Below, piece by piece: positions 1 to 8,092 of a DNA stretch of 64,000 bases. Made by a program: the position numbers and the translations under genes. The notes beneath the pieces were generated by a model, which had not been told where the DNA came from, searched no databases, and saw nothing but the letters and a program-made list of their open reading frames with translations. Source of the DNA: Candidatus Magnetocorallium paracelense (GTDB lineage Bacteria > Nitrospirota > Thermodesulfovibrionia > Thermodesulfovibrionales > Magnetobacteriaceae); the NCBI GenBank assembly GCA_029001845.1, contig JAREWP010000024.1, positions 48,311 to 112,310 on the forward strand, read 5' to 3'. The first letter of the stretch is position 1. Every line of letters starts with the position of its first letter.

Positions 1-34
1 CTTCTTTGTAATCGGGATGTATATCTTTTCTCAA
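1..34 (-). CDS. rpmE: 50S ribosomal protein bL31, N-terminal fragment (cut by window edge)
   Basis: Only the first 11 codons lie in the window, reading leftward from a TTG at 32-34 and translating as MRKDIHPDYKE. This is the characteristic opening of ribosomal protein bL31 (MKxDIHPxY). A strong Shine-Dalgarno sequence (GGAGGT on the minus strand, about 41-46) sits just upstream, which supports the TTG start. bL31 is a component of the large ribosomal subunit. The gene diverges from the rodZ-like gene at 210. The assignment rests on 11 residues plus the ribosome binding site. Confidence 0.72.
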   Translation of the reverse strand, partial: MRKDIHPDYKE

Positions 35-209
35 AATTAAAACCTCCGATGTGGATAATTATTTAATCAGAAATTATAAAATATCGACTATTATTTAAGC
101 AAATCTTGCTTGTAATGAGAATATTTATTATAATATACAAGCAAAGTATCTTTGTTACTTTTTAACTACATACAGTACCATAATAATAAAGATTCTAAGG
201 GAAAACGTT

Positions 210-1271
210 TTGATAGGTGAATACTTAAAAGAACAAAGAAAACATCTCAATTACTCACTTGAGAATATCTCAATTGAAACAAAAATAAGTATTGAACATT
301 TACAGGCAATCGAAAATGAGGAGTTCGAAAAAATTCCCAGTGAAGTCTTTGTTTACGGTTACATAAATCAGTATATGAACGCCCTCTCTTTAGATCCTGA
401 TGAAGCGTTATCCCTTTACAAAGAATATACCCGACAACATCCTCGCAAAAGAAAATCATCCTATATTATTGCACAAAAAAATCCTTTTCTTCCTAAACTT
501 ATACTTCTTTTAATATTTTTGACAACGATTTTAATCATTTATCAGGTCTCTCAGAAACTCCTTCATGTAACATCGAAAATTGAAAACTCCGCGCAAAGCA
601 ATGAACGTAACACACCTGCACCACTCGCATCATCAAATAATACAAATTCCGTCCTCCCACCGGCGCCAAGTGAAACAAATCTGAATGTTGAAACAATGGT
701 GATAACAGGGAATTTAGAGAATAATGTGATTGAAAGCACCTTGGCAGAAACAGATAACAATATTAATAATACAAAACCAATACCTCCTGATATCGCCTTA
801 AACGAAGAGAGCACCAACACCAATGATGAAAAAATTAAAAACATTAACTCAACGAGCCGGCCGAATATAACTGCGGAATCTCCCTTAAGTGAAAACATAG
901 CTTTAACCGATCCCATAAAAGAAAAGCTGCCAAACATCGCAGACCCTACACTTGCAAACACTAATAACGATAACATGACAAGCTTAGATGATACAGAAGA
1001 AGACAGCTCCAATAATCACATTCTTGACATAACGGCAATTGAAGAGACATGGGTTTTTGTAAAAATGGATGGCAACAAAATAGATTCTGCACTAATGAAA
1101 GAAGGTCAAACCAAACAGTGGCGAGCTAAGAAAAAATTTTTTATGAAAATCGGAAACGCCGGCGGCATCATAATAACAATGGATGGTAAGAAAATCGGTA
1201 TACCCGGCGAACGGGGGCATGTAATAAAATTGAATCTGCCTGAATCGGGGACTGGGGAAGTTGAGGAGTAA
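210..1271 (+). CDS. rodZ: RodZ-like helix-turn-helix membrane protein
   Basis: 353 residues with the RodZ layout. Residues about 1-70 form an N-terminal HTH_25-type helix-turn-helix (IGEYLKEQRKHLNYSLENIS... IPSEVFVYGYINQYMN). A basic stretch and one membrane segment follow (about residues 95-115), then a long Asn/Ser/Glu-rich periplasmic linker, and a C-terminal DUF4115-like beta domain (about 270-350, with VFVKMDGN and KKFFMKIGNAGG). RodZ anchors MreB at the inner membrane during rod-shape growth; mreBCD lies 17 kb away here. The start is a TTG preceded by AAGGG at 197-201 with 8-nt spacing. The linker is low-complexity and longer than usual. The HTH plus DUF4115 architecture is clear; the exact role is inferred. 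Confidence 0.8.
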   Translation: MIGEYLKEQRKHLNYSLENISIETKISIEHLQAIENEEFEKIPSEVFVYGYINQYMNALSLDPDEALSLYKEYTRQHPRKRKSSYIIAQKNPFLPKLILLLIFLTTILIIYQVSQKLLHVTSKIENSAQSNERNTPAPLASSNNTNSVLPPAPSETNLNVETMVITGNLENNVIESTLAETDNNINNTKPIPPDIALNEESTNTNDEKIKNINSTSRPNITAESPLSENIALTDPIKEKLPNIADPTLANTNNDNMTSLDDTEEDSSNNHILDITAIEETWVFVKMDGNKIDSALMKEGQTKQWRAKKKFFMKIGNAGGIIITMDGKKIGIPGERGHVIKLNLPESGTGEVEE

Positions 1272-1285
1272 TTAGTTACTGCAAA

Positions 1286-1648
1286 CTACAGGTCAGTTGC
1301 TTTGCTGTCTCTCTGTCCTGAAGAAAAACCCTCCTTTACTATCATAATAAAAACAATGGTAAGTCCAAATAGCAAACCAAAGGCATTAATTAGTTTATAA
1401 TATATAAGGAAGATTAAAACCGCAAAAACAGCAGCAATTCTTAGAAAGCTGAAAAATACTAATTTAATTTTACCTCCTTCCTCTGCTACGAATTCATTCA
1501 CACCCCATGAAAGTCCCTTCAGGTTCGCAAGCGCAATAATACCTCCGGTAATGATAGCGACAGAAATTTCCAGGGATAAGAAAAAGAAAGATAAAATAGA
1601 GGATATGAGAAGTAAAATAACGGACTGGATGAAAGCAGCTTTTAACAA
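1286..1648 (-). CDS. atpI: ATP synthase subunit I (AtpI) family membrane protein
   Basis: 120 residues, almost entirely four hydrophobic segments (about 5-22, 27-45, 62-80 and 85-103), ending in a short charged tail. The pattern matches the ATP synthase I family (PF03899), small proteins encoded at the head of many atp operons and implicated in c-ring assembly or Mg2+ handling. It starts 4 nt after the atpZ-like gene at 1652-1870 and is probably translationally coupled to it. The usual downstream atpB/atpE/atpF are absent: the next gene (rodZ-like) is convergent. The family call is moderately firm because such short membrane proteins have few diagnostic residues. Confidence 0.65.
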   Translation of the reverse strand: MLKAAFIQSVILLLISSILSFFFLSLEISVAIITGGIIALANLKGLSWGVNEFVAEEGGKIKLVFFSFLRIAAVFAVLIFLIYYKLINAFGLLFGLTIVFIMIVKEGFSSGQRDSKATDL

Positions 1649-1651
1649 CGT

Positions 1652-1870
1652 TCAGTTCATCTCTTTTTTAATTGTCCTTATTATACCGGTGAAGCCTGAA
1701 AGAATTCCTGCAATTAAAAAAAACAGCGTTAACCATGGAGTCGTTTGTAAAAAGCTGTCGAGAAAGTAACCTATGGCAAGACCGGTAAATGTAGCTACTA
1801 CCAGATTTAGACCTATCTGACTAATACGAATCAGACGCCCTGGAAGCGAAGGATCTTCATTCTCCTTCAC
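1652..1870 (-). CDS. atpZ: AtpZ/AtpI-type small membrane protein
   Basis: 72 residues with a short charged N-terminus and two membrane helices separated by a tight turn. The pattern GLNLVVATFTGLAIGYFLD followed by a TPWLTLFFLIAGILSGF helix is typical of the AtpZ (ATPase gene 1, PF09527) family. These proteins are normally encoded with AtpI at the start of the F1Fo ATP synthase operon. Here the gene lies 30 nt downstream of an NrfD-like gene on the same strand, so it is probably the seventh cistron of the respiratory operon. That links Fo-assembly factors to an electron-transfer operon rather than to atp genes. Confidence 0.72.
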   Translation of the reverse strand: MKENEDPSLPGRLIRISQIGLNLVVATFTGLAIGYFLDSFLQTTPWLTLFFLIAGILSGFTGIIRTIKKEMN

Positions 1871-1900
1871 TGATTATACCAAATTATTCTTTCGGCTTAC

Positions 1901-3109
1901 TTACTTTGTAAACCTTTTTTCTCCTGTGTATATTGGGAGTGCAAATTTCACAAAAAGGGTGAAAAAGAGGGCGCCAAAAGCCCAAACTCCTAGTGAAATC
2001 AATAACTCGGCCCGGCTGGGCAGGTATTCGTAGATTTCACCCAAAGTACCCGGTATGAAGCCGGGAATTACAAGGCCCATTCCTTTTTCCAGATACACGC
2101 CGGCAATAATTAACAGACAAGCTATATTCAGTGCAAAAAAATTATGTCTGGTTCTGGTAGTAAGAAAGAGAAAAAAGGCTGTACTGTTAAATATCAATGA
2201 TGTCCACATAAAAGGCACAAGGGTGTTATGGTGATGAAGACCGAAAAAGAGGTACTGCATTGGGGCAAGATGGACGCTTCCGGAATAAAACTCTTTAAAG
2301 AGCTCCGCACCCAAAAGAAAGAGGTTTACGCCCATACAGTACGCAATAAGCTCTGCTATCTTAAAAATCGCCCTGTCTGTAATCTCTACTTTAGAGACTT
2401 TTCTTAGAACCTGAAAAATCAGAATCATCAAAGCAGGGCCGGAACAGAGGGCGGAAGCGATAAATCTTGGTGCTACGATAGATGCGTTCCAAAATGGTCT
2501 GGAGGAGAGACCGTTATAAAGAAAAGCCGTAACCGTATGAATACTGAGAGCCCAGGGAATGGAAATAATAATAATTGGCCACATAATGGACATTTTGTAC
2601 TCTTTTCCGATTGAAAGCCTGTGCAGAACGTATAAAACTACGGTAAGATTTATCATTAGATATCCGTTTAAGACGATCACATCCCAGGCAAGAAGCGAGG
2701 AGGGAAAATTCATTTTTCCTATCAAAGGCAGGATATGCCATCCGACTAATGGTCTGCCCAGATCTACGGTAACAAAAAGAAGGCACATCAGGATTGCGGA
2801 AACAGCAAGCATTTCTCCAAAAAGAACGATTTCTTTTATTGGTTTAAAATTATACAGATATGCCGGTATAACAAGAAGAACGGCAGCAGCGGCTACTCCT
2901 ACGAGAAAGGTGAAGTTAGCAATATAAAAACCCCATGAAACCTGATCTCGCATGGCAGTAACAATTAATCCGTCGTTAAACTGCTCCATGTAGGTATTTG
3001 CACCGATAATTACAAGCATAAGCAAAAAAAGTATCCATCCGAAGTAAAGCGGCGGGCCCTTTGTCAGGGTTGTGGTTAATGAAGTAAAATTTCTTATCAT
3101 CTGAATCAT
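1901..3109 (-). CDS. NrfD/PsrC-type integral membrane quinone-interacting subunit (module B)
   Basis: 402 residues with about ten hydrophobic helices and no soluble domain. It belongs to the NrfD/PsrC/DsrP/HmcC superfamily (PF03916), the membrane subunits that bind menaquinone and pass electrons to a periplasmic iron-sulfur protein. Recognisable positions include the helix-1 segment GPPLYFGWILFLLMLVIIGANTY, the DLGRP motif after helix 4, and the conserved NSTAFFLFLTT helix near the end. It is the third gene of the second cytochrome-FeS-NrfD set: tetraheme protein at 4022, FeS protein at 3139, then this gene, 29 nt after the FeS gene stop. It differs in sequence from the NrfD-like protein at 4840-6063, so the two sets are not a recent duplication. 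Confidence 0.85.
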   Translation of the reverse strand: MIQMIRNFTSLTTTLTKGPPLYFGWILFLLMLVIIGANTYMEQFNDGLIVTAMRDQVSWGFYIANFTFLVGVAAAAVLLVIPAYLYNFKPIKEIVLFGEMLAVSAILMCLLFVTVDLGRPLVGWHILPLIGKMNFPSSLLAWDVIVLNGYLMINLTVVLYVLHRLSIGKEYKMSIMWPIIIISIPWALSIHTVTAFLYNGLSSRPFWNASIVAPRFIASALCSGPALMILIFQVLRKVSKVEITDRAIFKIAELIAYCMGVNLFLLGAELFKEFYSGSVHLAPMQYLFFGLHHHNTLVPFMWTSLIFNSTAFFLFLTTRTRHNFFALNIACLLIIAGVYLEKGMGLVIPGFIPGTLGEIYEYLPSRAELLISLGVWAFGALFFTLFVKFALPIYTGEKRFTK

Positions 3110-3138
3110 ATATCTATACCTCTCCGATTAGACGAAAT

Positions 3139-4032
3139 TTATGTGGCAAAGAAATAGTAAAACTTAGGTAACGTATTGAGGTCTTCTTTAAGTCTGAATA
3201 CGCGCTTCTTTTCGATACAATATCTTATTTCGCTGGCGGGATCGTTCAGATCGCCAAATTTTCTGGCGCCCACCGGGCAAATCTCTACACATGCCGGATA
3301 TTTACCGAGCCTTGTACGCTGCACGCAGAAAGTACATTTTTCGACACAGCCTTTTAGTCTGGGTCGATTACCTAAATAATGCGTTTGGGAATTGATTTCA
3401 TTTTCAGGCAAATAAGGTTCACCCCAATTGAATTTTCTTGCGCCGTAAGGGCAGGCGGCCATACAATATCTGCATCCGATGCACCAATTATAATCGACGA
3501 CAATGATTCCGTCCGGATCCTTCCATGTTGCCTGAGTTGGGCAAACTTTTACACATGGAGGATTTTCGCATTGTTGGCATTGTACAGGCATGTAAAAATG
3601 ACCTTCTTCAGGTACGGTTTCGGGGTCATAATATTTATCGGAACCCTCTAAATCATTAACCCACTTCTCGCCCTGCTTAAAACGCAAAACACTTATGTAA
3701 TGTATTTGAGGATCTCTGGATTGATTATTTTCCGCAGTACAGGCGTAAACACATCTCCTGCATCCAATGCACCTGGAAAGGTCAAGACCGTAACCAAACA
3801 AAGCGCCGTCGATTGGTTTGGTAGTAGCAACATCGAAGTTCTTTCCGTATTTTGCCGAGTATTCCACCTCGAGCCTTTTTACAACTTCGTCCTTTTCATT
3901 GTCAGTCATTTCTCTGTAGTGTTTTTGAAAGAAGCTCTCCCAAAACGATGCATGACTCTTACTGACAGGTAATCCTATTGCAGCAAGACCGGCAGCCGTA
4001 CCCTTTAAAAAACTCCTCCGATTAATGTTCAT
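3139..4032 (-). CDS. Tat-exported four-cluster ferredoxin subunit (DsrO/HmcB-like, module B)
   Basis: 297 residues. The N-terminus carries a twin-arginine signal (NINRRSFLKGTAAGLAAIG) ending near residue 28, so the protein should be exported folded with its clusters. Four ferredoxin-type cysteine groups follow: CIGCRRCVYAC, CQQCENPPCVKVC, CIGCRYCMAAC and CVEKCTFC with CVEIC. They fit four [4Fe-4S] clusters, as in NrfC, PsrB, DsrO and HmcB. It would relay electrons between the NrfD-like membrane subunit (1901-3109) and the tetraheme cytochrome whose gene overlaps this one by 11 nt at 4022-4032. The overlap suggests translational coupling and a single complex. Confidence 0.88.
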   Translation of the reverse strand: MNINRRSFLKGTAAGLAAIGLPVSKSHASFWESFFQKHYREMTDNEKDEVVKRLEVEYSAKYGKNFDVATTKPIDGALFGYGLDLSRCIGCRRCVYACTAENNQSRDPQIHYISVLRFKQGEKWVNDLEGSDKYYDPETVPEEGHFYMPVQCQQCENPPCVKVCPTQATWKDPDGIIVVDYNWCIGCRYCMAACPYGARKFNWGEPYLPENEINSQTHYLGNRPRLKGCVEKCTFCVQRTRLGKYPACVEICPVGARKFGDLNDPASEIRYCIEKKRVFRLKEDLNTLPKFYYFFAT

Positions 4033-4729
4033 TGCCTTTCTCTCTCTTTTCCTTTTTTTCAGATATAACCGGCACTGACAGTTTCTGTCCGCCAGATTCC
4101 GTGTCCTTGGTTTTAAAACCCTCTATCTTATTCTTTTCAGCCCATTCCGCCCACATCGGTACATTGTCCTTAATCATAATCAGTTCGGTCTTGACGCCTG
4201 TTATCTCATCAGGTTTCGCCGGTGGAGGTAAAGGCTTCAGGTCTTTGTATTTCGGATTATGAGGATAATGACAATGAACGCACAACCTGTATTGTTTTTT
4301 CCCGTTCCATTCGCCTGTTCTCTTTCCATGAACCCCCACCTTCCAGTCTCTGAATATGGTGCCGTGGCATTGCCCACAGAGTTTATATGATTCCTTAAAT
4401 GAAACGTGATCTCCGTTAGCAAGCCTAAGTTGATCGCGGTTTTCAGCATCATGACAGTCGAGACACCATCTCTGTCTCTCGGAATGTTTTAATTTTATCC
4501 AGTCATGGGGCCACTCCAGTTGTCTGGGAGTTGTATTCGTTTCCATTCCTTCATGGCACATAGAGCAGGGATAAATATCCTCAGAAAAAGGAGGGGAAGG
4601 AACAAAGAATTGAGGCATATCGTCTGATTCTGCAAAAGCTGAACAACTACAAAAGAAAGTAAAAAACAGCAAAAATAATACTTCGAGGATTGATCCCTTT
4701 TTATTGTCTGTCTTTATCATTATTAGCAC
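4022..4729 (-). CDS. Tetraheme c-type cytochrome subunit (module B)
   Basis: 235 residues. A hydrophobic segment near the N-terminus (about residues 12-33, EVLFLLFFTFFCSCSAFA) looks like a Sec signal peptide or a lipoprotein-like signal. Four CxxCH heme-attachment motifs follow: CSMCH, CLDCH, CGQCH and CVHCH. The C-terminus is lysine/glutamate rich and overlaps the start of the FeS gene. Start codons at 4729 and 4720 (MIKTDNKK) are both possible. With the FeS and NrfD proteins it forms a cytochrome/ferredoxin/NrfD set resembling the CbcSTU-type menaquinol complexes described in Geobacter; that comparison is by gene content, not alignment. Confidence 0.87.
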   Translation of the reverse strand: MLIMIKTDNKKGSILEVLFLLFFTFFCSCSAFAESDDMPQFFVPSPPFSEDIYPCSMCHEGMETNTTPRQLEWPHDWIKLKHSERQRWCLDCHDAENRDQLRLANGDHVSFKESYKLCGQCHGTIFRDWKVGVHGKRTGEWNGKKQYRLCVHCHYPHNPKYKDLKPLPPPAKPDEITGVKTELIMIKDNVPMWAEWAEKNKIEGFKTKDTESGGQKLSVPVISEKKEKREKGNEH

Positions 4730-4839
4730 CTTTTAAATATAATTTAATGAGTAGTTTGTTCCTGTTGTAACGGGCATGATCTCCTATCAACTGATTTACT
4801 TAACTTTGTGGTTATCGGGAAAAAGTAAAACTGTTTGTC

Positions 4840-6063
4840 TTAATGAACTTTCTTTTCCTCTTCCGTCAGAATACGACAGTCGTCCTCATTAAAAACCTCT
4901 GAAAACACAGGAAATATCTTATTCATGAAATACAGGATTATAAAAGGAGCAGAGAGCAGAATAATTACTGCAACCAATCCCTCTTTAAAGGCTTCGACAC
5001 TGTTAGGAATAATAGGAAGATTATATTCCATAAATCCGGCAAAGCTCCTTGACATCGACTGTCCTCCGATAACTACATCCCATCGCATCATAAATACGCC
5101 CATAAGCACAAGGCTGGCTGCAATAAAAGCTCTTAAAGTATCAACTCTGGGAAGGATCAGCAGGATGAGTGGTAAAATCATACCAAGCCCCCATTGGATT
5201 ACAATAATCTTAACAGCAAACCTGTCAAACAAAACCTGACTCAATATGCCCCAAAACTCTTCAGCAGTGTAGGCGTGAAAGACGATATCTATGATCTCGA
5301 GCAAAAAAGCAATAACAAGGAAAAAAACAAGAGCATTACACATGCTGCGAATGGTAGCGGTGCAAATAAATTTTTTCGCGAACTTCATGCCTATGATATA
5401 TGTAAAAATACAAACAGCGATACCTGATATAACTGCCGACATAAGAAATATGAAGGGCATTAACGGGGTTTTCCAAAGAGGTACCGTTTTAACGGAACCG
5501 AAAATAAAACCTACATAGCCGTGGAGGAGCGCTGCTGCCGGAATACCAATGGCCGCGAGTATCTTTATCATCTTTTCGTCCAAATGAAGGGCCTTTTCAC
5601 TGACATCTGTACTGCCAAGAGTCAGTACTTTATATATCAGTCTTTTAAAACCGGTTTGCGACTCCGACTGCTCTACGATGAACTTCCTGAAAGCAAACCA
5701 TATCTCCGCTGCGACAATCGCCATATATGATAAATAAACAAGATTAAAAGCTGCAATGGCGGAGTAAAAGTGTGGTGTTAAAATCGTATGGTACCCCCTG
5801 AAGGGTTGTGTTAAATGAAACAAAAGCGGAGTCGGAGCTATAAGGAGAAGAGCAAAAGAAAAAATCAGAGAAAATTTAGCAACAGGTCTGAGTTCCTCTT
5901 TTCCCAGTACATGGTAGAGAGAGGAAAGTACAAATGCTCCCGCTACAAGGCCGGTTATATAAGGATAAACTGCTATATGGACAGTCCAGTAAATATATTC
6001 GTTTGGATAGGTAAACAGTTCTTTAATAGTCCAAAGTTCGCCATGTACATGACCTTCAGTCAT
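4840..6063 (-). CDS. NrfD/PsrC-type integral membrane quinone-interacting subunit (module A)
   Basis: 407 residues, polytopic with about nine to ten helices. It has the PsrC/NrfD-like N-terminus (WTVHIAVYPYITGLVAGAFVLSS), the LTQPFRGYH loop and an NLVYLSYMAIVAAEIWF helix. It is predicted to oxidise or reduce menaquinone and exchange electrons with the FeS protein at 6068-6844, whose stop is 4 nt upstream. The tetraheme gene at 6864-7385 completes the first set. A 110-nt gap without a clear terminator separates it from the next set, so the two modules are probably co-transcribed. Direction of electron flow cannot be read from the sequence. Confidence 0.85.
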   Translation of the reverse strand: MTEGHVHGELWTIKELFTYPNEYIYWTVHIAVYPYITGLVAGAFVLSSLYHVLGKEELRPVAKFSLIFSFALLLIAPTPLLFHLTQPFRGYHTILTPHFYSAIAAFNLVYLSYMAIVAAEIWFAFRKFIVEQSESQTGFKRLIYKVLTLGSTDVSEKALHLDEKMIKILAAIGIPAAALLHGYVGFIFGSVKTVPLWKTPLMPFIFLMSAVISGIAVCIFTYIIGMKFAKKFICTATIRSMCNALVFFLVIAFLLEIIDIVFHAYTAEEFWGILSQVLFDRFAVKIIVIQWGLGMILPLILLILPRVDTLRAFIAASLVLMGVFMMRWDVVIGGQSMSRSFAGFMEYNLPIIPNSVEAFKEGLVAVIILLSAPFIILYFMNKIFPVFSEVFNEDDCRILTEEEKKVH

Positions 6064-6067
6064 CTTC

Positions 6068-6844
6068 TCACCTCACAATATGATCTAAACCGATATAAAA
6101 GACATGCGGCTCATTACCGAATTCAGGCTTCAGAACAGCCACTCTTTTTGTTGTTATTATTTTATGCACTTCGCTTTCCGAATCGTTCAGTCTGCCAATC
6201 TTTCGTACGCCAAATGCACAGGAATCGGCACAGGCTGTATTCATGCCTTTATTGATTCTGTGATAACACCAGGTGCATTTTTCCGCCACATTATGAACAG
6301 GATGAAAAAATCTTGCGAAATAAGGGCAGTTGTTTATACAGTAACCACAACCTATACACCATTTTCTGTCCACCAGGACAACGCCATCTTCGGTTTTATA
6401 CGTTGCTCCCACAGGGCATACCTGAACGCAGGAGGGTTTTTCGCAGTGATTACAAAGCTTGGGAACGAAAAAACCTTTTGTAATTTCTTCCTCAGGGATA
6501 TTTTTACCTTGAGGATCGTTTTTGGTAAAACCGTATCTCGCGCCCCTTGGAGAATCGATGATAACCTCTCCTTTTTTTGTTTGTACATATCTTTCTACCC
6601 ACGTTCTCTGTACTTCGGCTTCAAAGGGTATCTCGTTTTCAAGCTTGCATGCTTTAACGCACATACCGCACCCCATGCACTTGGTTGTATCCACCGTAAA
6701 GGCCCATCTCTTTTTTTTGCTGTAAGGATGAATCAACGAGGCCATTGCGTCAGGCTTTAGCAGTTCAAATGCGCTCAGAGGTATAAGTGTGCCGCAAATT
6801 GATAACAGACCTTTTTTCAGCAACTCTCTTCTTGTAAGTGCCAT
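6068..6844 (-). CDS. Tat-exported four-cluster ferredoxin subunit (module A)
   Basis: 258 residues. The N-terminus TRRELLKKGLLSICGTLIPLSAFELL is a twin-arginine signal with a hydrophobic core. Four cysteine clusters follow: CMGCGMCVKAC, CNHCEKPSCVQVC, CIGCGYCINNC and CTWCYHRI with CADSC. This is the NrfC/HmcB/DsrO arrangement of four [4Fe-4S] clusters. It lies between a tetraheme cytochrome gene (20 nt upstream) and the NrfD-like gene (4 nt downstream). It is clearly related to, but shorter and more diverged than, the FeS subunit at 3139-4032. Confidence 0.88.
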   Translation of the reverse strand: MALTRRELLKKGLLSICGTLIPLSAFELLKPDAMASLIHPYSKKKRWAFTVDTTKCMGCGMCVKACKLENEIPFEAEVQRTWVERYVQTKKGEVIIDSPRGARYGFTKNDPQGKNIPEEEITKGFFVPKLCNHCEKPSCVQVCPVGATYKTEDGVVLVDRKWCIGCGYCINNCPYFARFFHPVHNVAEKCTWCYHRINKGMNTACADSCAFGVRKIGRLNDSESEVHKIITTKRVAVLKPEFGNEPHVFYIGLDHIVR

Positions 6845-6863
6845 TGTTTTCTAACTTAGCCTC

Positions 6864-7385
6864 CTATTTAAATTCCGTCCTGTGAACATCATGACATTCA
6901 ATGCATTCGATCCCGGGATTGTGTTCTGTAGGATCGACGAGTTTCATATCTTCATAACTCTCTCTGTTTTTAATATAGATTTTGGGGATAGGTCTGTAAA
7001 CGAGTTTCGTATGGCACCTTTTACACAGCGCCCTGGATCTGTCGATTCCTATCTCCAAAAGATAATCAAAATCTTCCTTCAAATCAATGGGATGACCTTT
7101 CTTATCGGGATTGAATTGAACGTGACAGCTCTCGCATTGAACATTGGTGTGTCCCGAACCTTTTACTGTGGCTGTCATTTCGTCGTGGCACTGTTCGCAA
7201 AACTCCCTGCCCTTGTGCTTGACCGGAAAATCCTTCCAATCCTGTTCACTGCTGACACGGTGCCATTGATATTTGTAATCACCGTTTGTAGCTTCGAAGT
7301 CGGAAGGAACGATAATAATTCTGGCTGTAAATATGATTATCACTACAGCAATTATGACAAAAAGAGGTCTCCAGGCGTGACTCAT
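6864..7385 (-). CDS. Membrane-anchored tetraheme c-type cytochrome (module A)
   Basis: 173 residues, first gene of the respiratory operon. An uncleaved-looking N-terminal membrane anchor (about residues 7-27) precedes a periplasmic domain with four CxxCH motifs: CEQCH, CESCH, CKRCH and CIECH. Single-anchor small multiheme proteins of this kind shuttle electrons between quinone-linked complexes and periplasmic partners. The ATG is at 7383-7385 with GAAGGAG about 10 nt upstream. Transcription probably starts at the consensus promoter at 7432-7461. The terminal electron acceptor or donor is not encoded in the window. Confidence 0.87.
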   Translation of the reverse strand: MSHAWRPLFVIIAVVIIIFTARIIIVPSDFEATNGDYKYQWHRVSSEQDWKDFPVKHKGREFCEQCHDEMTATVKGSGHTNVQCESCHVQFNPDKKGHPIDLKEDFDYLLEIGIDRSRALCKRCHTKLVYRPIPKIYIKNRESYEDMKLVDPTEHNPGIECIECHDVHRTEFK

Positions 7386-7431
7386 GTTTTATACACTCCT
7401 TCAGAATGTCGTTTTCCCCGAAAGGTTTGAA

Positions 7432-7461
7432 ATTATAAACCTTACTCATGAAGATTGTCAA
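7432..7461 (-). promoter_or_regulatory. Consensus sigma-70 promoter of the cytochrome/NrfD operon
   Basis: On the minus strand a perfect -35 (TTGACA, 7456-7461) and a perfect -10 (TATAAT, 7432-7437) are separated by 18 bp. They lie about 47 bp upstream of the ATG of the tetraheme cytochrome gene, leaving a short 5' leader with the ribosome binding site. No operator-like palindrome is obvious beside it. A perfect consensus suggests strong, largely constitutive expression of the operon running to atpI. Confidence 0.75.
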
Positions 7462-7577
7462 CACTTATTTACAAAAAATTAATAAACAGTAAAATTTTTA
7501 CTGACAATAGCTGATTGCGCATGCAATACGCCAAAACAAAATCCATTGATTTTTCTTTATTAAATTTTTAAATTTTT

Positions 7578-7613
7578 TAGCTGACTGCTGATAGCTGACC
7601 GCTAAATACTTTT
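7578..7613. repeat. Half copy of the AGCTGAC/GCTGATAGC palindromic repeat family
   Basis: The text AGCTGACTGCTGATAGCTGA followed by CCGCTAAATACTTTTTTT is closely related to the arms of the longer palindromic copies at 22696-22861 and 26990-27131. Only one arm is present, so this looks like a partial or decayed copy. The T-run at its end could act as a terminator arm. Confidence 0.6.
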
Positions 7614-7823
7614 TTTCGGACCAACTATAAACCATTAAAACACAGATAATGCTTCAGAGCCCTCATATAAAATTTTATTTAAATCTCAGTGAAAAGAATG
7701 GAAATTCCTGTAGGATTAACATATAATAGTAAATGTCATACAGGAAGGCAACCGGAATTATCAAGTTAACGTCCTTCTGACGGACTTTTCTCTTTAGGAC
7801 TACCTAATAGAGAAATTTCGGTA

Positions 7824-7930
7824 CGTAAGACAGGCGTCCCGCCTGTCCGTTTCAGTATAACGAGCCGGCTCCATTAGCGGTAGTTTGCGATTCCGCATAC
7901 AGAAAGTACAGGCGGGACGCCTGTCCTACG
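7824..7930. repeat. Inverted repeat with 23-bp arms (ACAGGCGTCCCGCCTGT core)
   Basis: Arms at 7824-7846 and 7908-7930 are reverse complements at 22 of 23 positions, around a 61-bp spacer. The core ACAGGCGtccCGCCTGT is itself palindromic. This resembles the dispersed intergenic ACAGGCGGGACGCCTGT elements seen in many environmental bacteria. Function is unknown; it could fold as a large stem-loop in RNA. Confidence 0.7.
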
Positions 7931-8092
7931 GTTCGTTGCTATAATGTTTTATTACTTAACTTATTACTTACTTTTGTTGAGTGCAATAGAATAAACTAAA
8001 CCTCGGCCAGGGGGAGTTCAGAAACTGATGAGGTATTTGACCTCACCCCTCCTGACCATTGTGAACGACTAAAATTATTACAGGTGAAAATA

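Larger units (their letters stand above)
7386..8092. other. 707-bp intergenic region between divergent operons, no gene seen
   Basis: No convincing coding sequence on either strand. It contains the operon promoter at 7432-7461, a half copy of the AGCTGACTGCTGATAGCTGA-type repeat at 7578-7613, and a 23-bp inverted repeat at 7824-7930. The last 90 bp before trpA hold a GATGAGGTATTTGACCTCAC-type dyad (about 8028-8047) and no recognisable attenuator. Confidence 0.6.

Noticed and set aside
563..1012. A long minus-strand frame inside the rodZ-like gene
   Set aside because: It mirrors the low-complexity Asn/Ser linker; composition is typical of an antisense shadow.
7990..8092. A trp attenuator or remnant of trpB ahead of trpA
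   Set aside because: No Trp-codon leader peptide and no TrpB-like C-terminus could be read in any frame. Only a short dyad is seen.
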